DNA of 10,120 nucleotides from the NCBI GenBank assembly GCA_035536935.1, contig DATLNC010000161.1, forward strand, positions 1 to 10,120, read 5' to 3'. This document shows, one piece after another, positions 1-6,600 of this stretch (its first letter is position 1; the number at the start of each line of letters is the position of its first letter). Origin of the DNA: DATMER01 sp035536935. GTDB taxonomy: Bacteria; Acidobacteriota; Thermoanaerobaculia; Multivoradales; UBA5704. The position numbers were made by a program, and so were the translations under genes. The notes under the pieces are model-generated. The model was not told the origin of the DNA. It was given only the letters and a program-made list of their open reading frames with translations, and did not search any database.

Positions 1-3000
1 GACCGCCGTGCCCTGCCGGCACCCTCCCCTGCGCCGGCCGATTCCGGCCCGCGGACAGCGCTCAGCCCGTTCGAGGAGATGGTGGCCGGCGTCCTGGCCG
101 CGGTCCTCGGCCGCGAGCGGGTGCGCGCCGAGGACAATTTCTTCGAGCTCGGCGGGCACTCGCTGCTCGCCACCCACGTGATCTCCCGGTTGCGTGCGCT
201 GGGCTTCGAGCTGCCCGTGCGCCAACTGTTCGAGACGCCGACCGTGGCGGCGCTCGCGGCCGCCATCGGGCAGCGCCATGGCGAAGGGAGCGAGCCCCCG
301 ATCACCCGCCTGCCGCGGACCGGGACCTTCCCTCTCTCCTTCTCGCAGGAGCGGCTCTGGTTCCTCGACCGGCTGCAGCCGGGCAACGCCTCCTACAACA
401 TGCCGGTCGCCGTGCGGCTCCGGGGCGCGCTCGATCCCGGCCTGCTCGCGCGCAGCCTGAACGAGGTCGTCGGGCGGCACGAAATTCTGCGCACCACCTT
501 CGGCGCCGTGGACGGCCAACCCTTCCAGCGCATCGCCGAGCGGCTGGAGCTCCCGCTGCCTCTGCTCGACCTCCGAGGTCTTGCCAGGCCCGGCGCGGAG
601 CTCGACCGGCAGATCGCGGCGGAGAAGGCCACGCCGTTCGACCTCGAGCGGGGACCGCTGATGCGCGCCCGGCTCTTCCGGCTGGCGGAGGAGGACTGGG
701 TCCTCCTGGCCAACCTGCACCACATCGTCTCCGACGGCTGGTCCCTGCGCCGCCTGTTCAGTGAGCTGGCCTGGCTCTACGGCGCCTTCCTCGCCGGCGA
801 GCCCTCGCCGCTTCCCGAGTTGGAGGTGCAGTACGGCGACCATGCCTGCTGGCAGCGCCGCTGGTTCCAGGGCGAGGTGCTGGAGCGCCAGCTCGACTAC
901 TGGCGCCGCCAGCTGGACGGCACGCTGCCGGTGCTCGACCTGCCGACCGACCGGCCGCGTCCTCCGATCCAGACGTTCCAGGGCGGCTCCCTCTCCACGC
1001 TGCTGCCCGGTGAGGTGTGCGCCGGCCTCCACGCGCTCGGCCGCCGGCGGGGAGCCACGCTGTTCATGACGATGTTCGCCGCCTTCAACCTGCTGCTCCA
1101 CCGCTACAGCGGGCAGGAGGACATCCTGGTCGGGATCCCGATCGCCGGCCGCAACCGGGCGCAGATCGAGGACCTGATCGGCTTCTTCATCAACAGCCTG
1201 GTGCTGCGCACCGACCTCTCCGGCCAGCCATCGTTCAGCGAGCTGCTGGAGCGCGCGCGCCAGGTGGCCCTCGACGCCTACGCGCACCAGGACCTCTCCT
1301 TCGTGCGGCTGCTCCAGGAGCTGCGGCTGGAGCGCGATCTTTCGCGCACACCGCTCTTCCAGGTCTACTTCAACTTCCAGGGCTTCATGGGTCCGCTGCC
1401 CTCGATGCCCGGGCTGGAGGTCGAGAGCCTGTCGAGCGAGGAGGAGCTGTCCAAGTTCGACCTCACCCTCTACGTCCTGGAGGAGGGGGACGGGCAGGTC
1501 CGCCTCGACCTGGTCTACAACGCCACCCTGTTCAGCGCCGTCCGCTGCCGCGAGATGCTCGACCAGTATGTGGCCGTGCTGGCCCAGGTCGCCGCGCGCC
1601 CGGACGCCGCGATCGATCAGGTTTCGCTGCTCACTCCGCGGGCCCTCGCGCTGCTGCCGGACGACACCCTGGAGCTCGATGCGGGTTGGATGGGTCCGGT
1701 GCACCTAAACCTGATCGCCTGGGCCGAGCGCGATCCGGGGCGGGTCGCGGTCACTGATCCCACCTGCACCTGGACCTACGGTGAGCTGGAGGCCCGGAGC
1801 AACCAGCTGGCGCATTACCTCCTGGCTGACGGCATTCAGAAAGAGGAGGCAGTCGCCATCTACGCCCACCGCAGCGCCACGCTGATCTGGGCCGTGCTCG
1901 GGGTGCTCAAGGCCGGCGCCGCCTTCGTGGTGGTCGACCCGGCTTATCCTCCGGCGCGGATCATCGAGATCCTGCGGCTGGTGCGCCCACGTTTCTGGCT
2001 GGGGATGGAGTCCGCCGGCTCTGCGCCCGAGCCGCTCGCAGCCTTTATGGCCGAGCTGCCCGGGTCGCTGCAGCTTCCATCCTGGAATGCAGACGACGGA
2101 GCGCTCGCCGGCCTGCCGGCGGAGGACCCCGGCATCCCGATCGGTCCCGACGACCTGGCTTATATCTCGTTCACCTCCGGCTCGACCGGGGTTCCGAAAG
2201 GCATCCTGGGCCGGCACGGTCCGCTCTCCCACTTCCTCCCGTGGCAGTGCCGGGAGCTCGGCCTGGCCGCTTCGGACCGCTTCAGCCTGCTCTCCGGCCT
2301 CGCTCACGACCCGCTCCAGCGCGACATCTTTACCCCGCTCTACCTGGGAGCCCGGATCTGCATCCCCGATCCGACGGAAATCCTCGTCCCCGGAAAGCTG
2401 AGCGCCTGGATGCGGCAGGAGGCCGTGAGCGTGGCCCACCTGACGCCGGCCATGGGACAGATCCTGACCGAGAGCGGCCCTCAGGCTGCCGAGAGCCTCC
2501 CCTCCCTGCGCCGTGTCCTGCTTGTGGGGGACATCCTTACCCGCCGCGACGTCGCCCGCCTCCAGCGCCTGGCCCCGGGCGTCGCCTGCGTCAACCTGTA
2601 CGGCAGCACCGAGACCCAGCGCGCGGTCGGCTATCACGTGGTAGCCACCGCTGAGGATGGCGGCGAGCAGCAGGACAAGGAGGTCCTCCCCCTGGGATGC
2701 GGGATGAAGGACGTCCAGCTCCTGGTGCGGAACCGTGCCGGGCAGACGGCGGGGATCGGCGAGTTGGGCGAGGTCGTCGTGCGCAGCCCGCACCTTGCAC
2801 GCGGCTACCTCGGCGACGAAGAGGCCACCGCCCGCAAGTTCCTGGCGAACCCCGCGACCGGCCAGCCCTGGGACCGGCTCTACCTGACCGGCGACCTCGG
2901 CCGCTACCTGCCGAACGGCGAGGTCGCGTTCGCCGGGCGCGCGGACACTCAGGTCAAGATCCGCGGCTTCCGCATCGAGATGGGGGAGATCGAGTCGCAG

Positions 3001-3633
3001 CTCGGCCGCGTCGACGGTGTGCGCGAGGCCGTGGTCCTGGCCACCGAGGGCGGCGGCGCCAACGGCCGCCTGGTGGCGTTCGTGGTACGGGAGACGGGGT
3101 CGGAGGCGGCGGCCGCCGATCTGCGCGGCTATCTCAAGACGGTGATGCCAGCCTACATGGTGCCCACCAGCTTCCTCTTCCTGCCGAAGATCCCCCTGAC
3201 TCCCAATGGCAAGGTGGACCGTCGCGAGTTGCTGCGGCTGGCGGGTGCGCAACGCGAGGGGGAGACCGCCTCCTATCAGGCGCCGCGCACGCAGGCGGAG
3301 CTTCGGATCGCGGGCATCCTGCGCGAGGTGCTCGGGGTCGAGCTTATCGGCGCCGAGGACAACTTCTTCGACCTCGGCGGCAACTCCCTTCTCCTGCTCC
3401 AGGTCCAGAGCCGTGTGCAGGCGGCGTTCAACCGCGAGCTGCCGGTGCTCGAGCTGTTCAGCAACCCCACGGTGAGCGCTCTCGCCAAGCACCTCGCACT
3501 GCCGGAGCCGTCGTCCGCCCCCGTGGCGGACGACGCCGCCGAGCAGCTCGAGGCCGGCAAGAGTCGCCGTCTACGCCGCTTCCAACAGAATCAGAAGGCC
3601 GCAGAACGCCGGCCGGGAGGTTTCAATGAGTGA
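1..3633 (+). CDS. Hybrid-pathway non-ribosomal peptide synthetase, 5'-truncated: (A)-PCP-C-A-PCP
   Basis: The reading frame is open from base 1, so the gene begins upstream; the ATG at 79 lies inside a carrier domain and is not the start. Residues are counted from base 1 (1210 codons visible). Residues 1-8 (DRRALPAP) are the end of an A domain, just after its A10 lysine. Residues ~22-92 are PCP1, with phosphopantetheine serine 54 in LGGHS. Residues ~100-545 are a condensation domain with RHEILRTTF, HHIVSDG (240-246) and IGFFINSLV, most like the LCL type. Residues ~567-1080 are an A domain with FTSGSTGVPKG (724-734), YLTGD, the GRADTQVKIRGFRIE region and NGKVDRR (K1071). Residues ~1098-1165 are PCP2, serine 1129 in LGGNS. 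The A domain has HDPLQRD at 769-775 and YGSTETQRA, as in LYS2-type aminoadipate reductases; the pocket code read by eye is D-P-R-H-L-V-L-R-A-K. No epimerase, reductase or thioesterase is present. The basic tail (~1180-1205) may dock to the PKS, whose gene overlaps by 8 bases. Class is certain; amino acid substrate is not. Confidence 0.96.
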   Translation, partial: DRRALPAPSPAPADSGPRTALSPFEEMVAGVLAAVLGRERVRAEDNFFELGGHSLLATHVISRLRALGFELPVRQLFETPTVAALAAAIGQRHGEGSEPPITRLPRTGTFPLSFSQERLWFLDRLQPGNASYNMPVAVRLRGALDPGLLARSLNEVVGRHEILRTTFGAVDGQPFQRIAERLELPLPLLDLRGLARPGAELDRQIAAEKATPFDLERGPLMRARLFRLAEEDWVLLANLHHIVSDGWSLRRLFSELAWLYGAFLAGEPSPLPELEVQYGDHACWQRRWFQGEVLERQLDYWRRQLDGTLPVLDLPTDRPRPPIQTFQGGSLSTLLPGEVCAGLHALGRRRGATLFMTMFAAFNLLLHRYSGQEDILVGIPIAGRNRAQIEDLIGFFINSLVLRTDLSGQPSFSELLERARQVALDAYAHQDLSFVRLLQELRLERDLSRTPLFQVYFNFQGFMGPLPSMPGLEVESLSSEEELSKFDLTLYVLEEGDGQVRLDLVYNATLFSAVRCREMLDQYVAVLAQVAARPDAAIDQVSLLTPRALALLPDDTLELDAGWMGPVHLNLIAWAERDPGRVAVTDPTCTWTYGELEARSNQLAHYLLADGIQKEEAVAIYAHRSATLIWAVLGVLKAGAAFVVVDPAYPPARIIEILRLVRPRFWLGMESAGSAPEPLAAFMAELPGSLQLPSWNADDGALAGLPAEDPGIPIGPDDLAYISFTSGSTGVPKGILGRHGPLSHFLPWQCRELGLAASDRFSLLSGLAHDPLQRDIFTPLYLGARICIPDPTEILVPGKLSAWMRQEAVSVAHLTPAMGQILTESGPQAAESLPSLRRVLLVGDILTRRDVARLQRLAPGVACVNLYGSTETQRAVGYHVVATAEDGGEQQDKEVLPLGCGMKDVQLLVRNRAGQTAGIGELGEVVVRSPHLARGYLGDEEATARKFLANPATGQPWDRLYLTGDLGRYLPNGEVAFAGRADTQVKIRGFRIEMGEIESQLGRVDGVREAVVLATEGGGANGRLVAFVVRETGSEAAAADLRGYLKTVMPAYMVPTSFLFLPKIPLTPNGKVDRRELLRLAGAQREGETASYQAPRTQAELRIAGILREVLGVELIGAEDNFFDLGGNSLLLLQVQSRVQAAFNRELPVLELFSNPTVSALAKHLALPEPSSAPVADDAAEQLEAGKSRRLRRFQQNQKAAERRPGGFNE
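3616..3620 (+). promoter_or_regulatory. Ribosome binding site of the PKS gene, inside the NRPS gene
   Basis: GGAGG lies 5 bases before the ATG at 3626 and within the last codons of the NRPS gene. It decides the PKS start: the next in-frame ATG (3662) has no comparable purine run and sits only a few residues before the first KS motif. The 8-base overlap (ATG at 3626, NRPS stop TGA at 3631-3633) points to translational coupling, which would help keep the two partner proteins at similar levels. Confidence 0.8.
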
Positions 3634-6600
3634 CCGGCGAGAGCCCGCAACGTCTACGGGCATGGAGGTCGCCATCGTCGGAATGGCCGGCCGCTTCCCC
3701 GGAGCGCGCGATGTCGAGGAGTTCTGGCGCAACCTGCGGGACGGCGTCGAGTCGATTACCACCTTCACCGACGAGGAGCTGATCGCCCGCGGGGCCGATC
3801 CCTCCGTGGTACGCCAGCCGCAGTACGTAAAGGCCGCGTTCGAGATCGACGGCCACGACCGCTTCGACGCCGCATTCTTCGGCATCAGCCCGCGCGAGGC
3901 CGAGCTGATCGAGCCCCAGCAGCGCCTCTTCCTGGAGTGCGCCTGGCAGGCCCTGGAGAGCGCCGGCTACGACCCCGAGCGGCTGCCGCGGCGGGTGGGC
4001 ATCTATGCCGGCTCGCGCTTCAACGGCTACCTGGTCAACGTCTACTCGAACCCCGCGATCGTGAGCACGGTCAGCGACCTGCAGATCCAGGTCGCCAACG
4101 ACAAGGACTACCTGGCCACCCGCCTCTCGTACAAGCTGAACCTGGGTGGCCCGAGCCTGACGGTCCAGACGGCCTGCTCGACGGCTCTGGTGGCCATTCA
4201 CCTGGCCGGCCAGGCCCTGCTCAACGGCGAGTGCGACGTGGCGCTCGCGGGCGGAGTCGGCATCCGCATCCCGGAGGTGGGCTATCTCTACGCCGAGGGT
4301 GAGGTCAACTCGCCGGACGGCCACATCCGGGCTTTCGACGCCAAGGCCAGGGGCACGATCTTCGGCAGCGGCCTGGGCATCGTCGTGCTCAAGCGCTTGG
4401 AGGACGCGCAGGCCGATGGCGACTCGATCCGTGCCCTGATCCTGGGCTCCGCGGTCACCAACGACGGCTCGCTCAAGGTGGGCTTCACCGCCCCAGGGGT
4501 GGACGGCCAGGCGCGGGTGGTGCGCGCGGCGCAGCTCGCTGCCGAAGTGGAGTCGGAGACGATCAGCTACATCGAGGCCCACGGCACCGGCACTCCGATC
4601 GGGGACCCCATCGAGATCGCGGCCCTGACCCGGGTTTTCCGGGAGAGCACGAACCGCAGCGGCTTCTGCGCCATCGGCTCAGTCAAGACCAACATCGGCC
4701 ACCTCGGGGCGGCGGCGGGCGTCGCCGGCGTCATCAAGACCGCGCTGGCGCTCGAACGGCGCACGATCCCGCCGTCGCTCTTCTTCGAGGAGCCCAACCC
4801 GCAGATCGACTTCGCCGGCAGCCCGTTCTACGTCAACACCGGGCTGAGCGAATGGAAGCGCAACGGCGGACCGCGCCGGGCGGGCGTGAGCGCCTTCGGC
4901 ATGGGCGGCACCAACGCCCACGTCATCCTCGAAGAGGCTCCCGAGGTCTCCCCGTCCGACCTGGCCCGTCCCTGGCAGCTCCTGGTCCTCTCTGCCCGCA
5001 CCCCCACGGCCCTGGAGCGCGCCGCCGCGCAACTGGCCGATCACCTGGAGGCGCATCCCGAGCTGAACCTCGCCGACGTGGCCTACACCCTAGGGGTCGG
5101 ACGCAAGAGGTTCCCGCACCGGAGCGCCGCCGTCTGCCGCGACCGCGAGGAGGCGATCGATGCCCTACGCAGTCCGGGCGCGACCGCCTTCTCCGACGCC
5201 GGCGACCGGCCGGTCGCCTTCCTGTTCTCGGGCCAGGGATCGCAATACCCGGGCATGGCCGCGGACCTCTACGAGACGCAGCCGACCTTCCGCGGCGAGG
5301 TCGACCGCTGCTGCGAGCTGCTCCAGCCCCATCTCGGCTTCGACCTGCGCGAGCTACTGGTCCGTGCCGACGGGGAGGGCTCCGAGCACAGGCTCGACCA
5401 GACTGCGGTGACGCAGCCGGCCTTGTTCGTGCTCGAGTACTGCCTGGCCCGGCTCTGGATGGAGTGGGGCGTGGTCCCGCGCGCGATGCTCGGCCACAGC
5501 ATTGGCGAGTACGCGGCCGCCTGCCTCGCTGGCGTCTTCTCCCTGCCCGAGGCGCTCGCCCTGGTGGCGGGGCGGGGACGGCTCATTCAGAGCTTGCCCC
5601 CGGGGGCCATGCTGAGCGTGCCGCTGCCGGCCGAAGAGGTTGGCAAGATGCTCGTTTCGTCGCTGTCGCTCGCCGCCGTCAACGCTCCCGGACGCTCGGT
5701 GGTCTCGGGACCTGAAGAGGCCGTCGAGTCCTTCCGGCGCCGGCTGGAGGAGAAGGGGCTCAGTCCCCGGCGCCTGCACACCTCGCATGCCTTCCACTCT
5801 GAGATGATGGAGTCGATCCTGGCCCAGTTCGTCCGGCAGTTCGAACGCGTCGACCTCCAGCCGCCGCAGATCCCGTACGTCTCCAACGTCACCGGCACCT
5901 GGATCACCGACGGCCAGGCCACCGACCCGGGCTACTGGGCGCGCCACCTGCGTCAGGCCGTGCTCTTCGCCGACGGCGTGCGCGAGCTCCTGGCCGAGCC
6001 TGACCGCCTGCTGCTCGAAGTGGGGCCGGGCAACACGCTGACTACCTTCGCTACCCAACATCCGGACCGGGCGCCGAGCCAGGCCGCGGTCTCTTCCCTT
6101 CCCCATGCCCGCGACCGCCAGCCCGCGCGGCGCTCCGTGCTCAAGGCGCTCGGCCAGCTCTGGCTTCACGGCGCCTCGGTCGACTGGGCAGGCCTGTCCG
6201 CGGACGAACGGCGCCTGCGCGTGCCGCTGCCCACCTATCCGTTCGAAGGCGAGCGCTTCTGGATCGAACCGGGGAACCTGTCTGCCGCCATGCCGAACCT
6301 GGGCGCCGCCGCCAAAAGGAACGAGCTCGACGACTGGTTCCACGTGCCGTTCTGGAAGCCCTCGCTGCCGCTGGTGCTCGACGGCGAGCCTGCGCCCGCG
6401 GGTGGGCGCTGGCTGCTGTTCCTCGACAAGGAGGGCCTGGGGGAGCGGCTGGCGGAGCGGCTCCGGCAGGCAGGCCAGAGCACCGTCACCGTCGAGATCG
6501 GCGAGAGCTTCGCGCAGCTCGGCGAGCGCGCCTTCGCGGTCTCGCCGGCCCGGCGGGAGGATTATGACGCCCTGATGCACGCGCTGGCCGCAGCCGGCGA

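Noticed and set aside
79..81. ATG at 79 as the start of the NRPS gene
   Set aside because: The frame is open to base 1 and encodes the A10 tail (DRRALP) and the first helix of PCP1 before this methionine. Starting at 79 would break the carrier domain.
1705..3492. Long minus-strand open frame (595 codons) opposite the NRPS A domain
   Set aside because: It lies entirely opposite well-conserved coding sequence and its translation has no recognisable motifs. Long antisense frames are expected in GC-rich genes with strong third-position bias.
64..3570. Direct repeat between the two PCP domains (and with the PKS ACP)
   Set aside because: The similarity (EDNFF-LGG-S type motif) is ordinary homology of carrier domains, not a DNA repeat or recombination scar that can be supported by eye.
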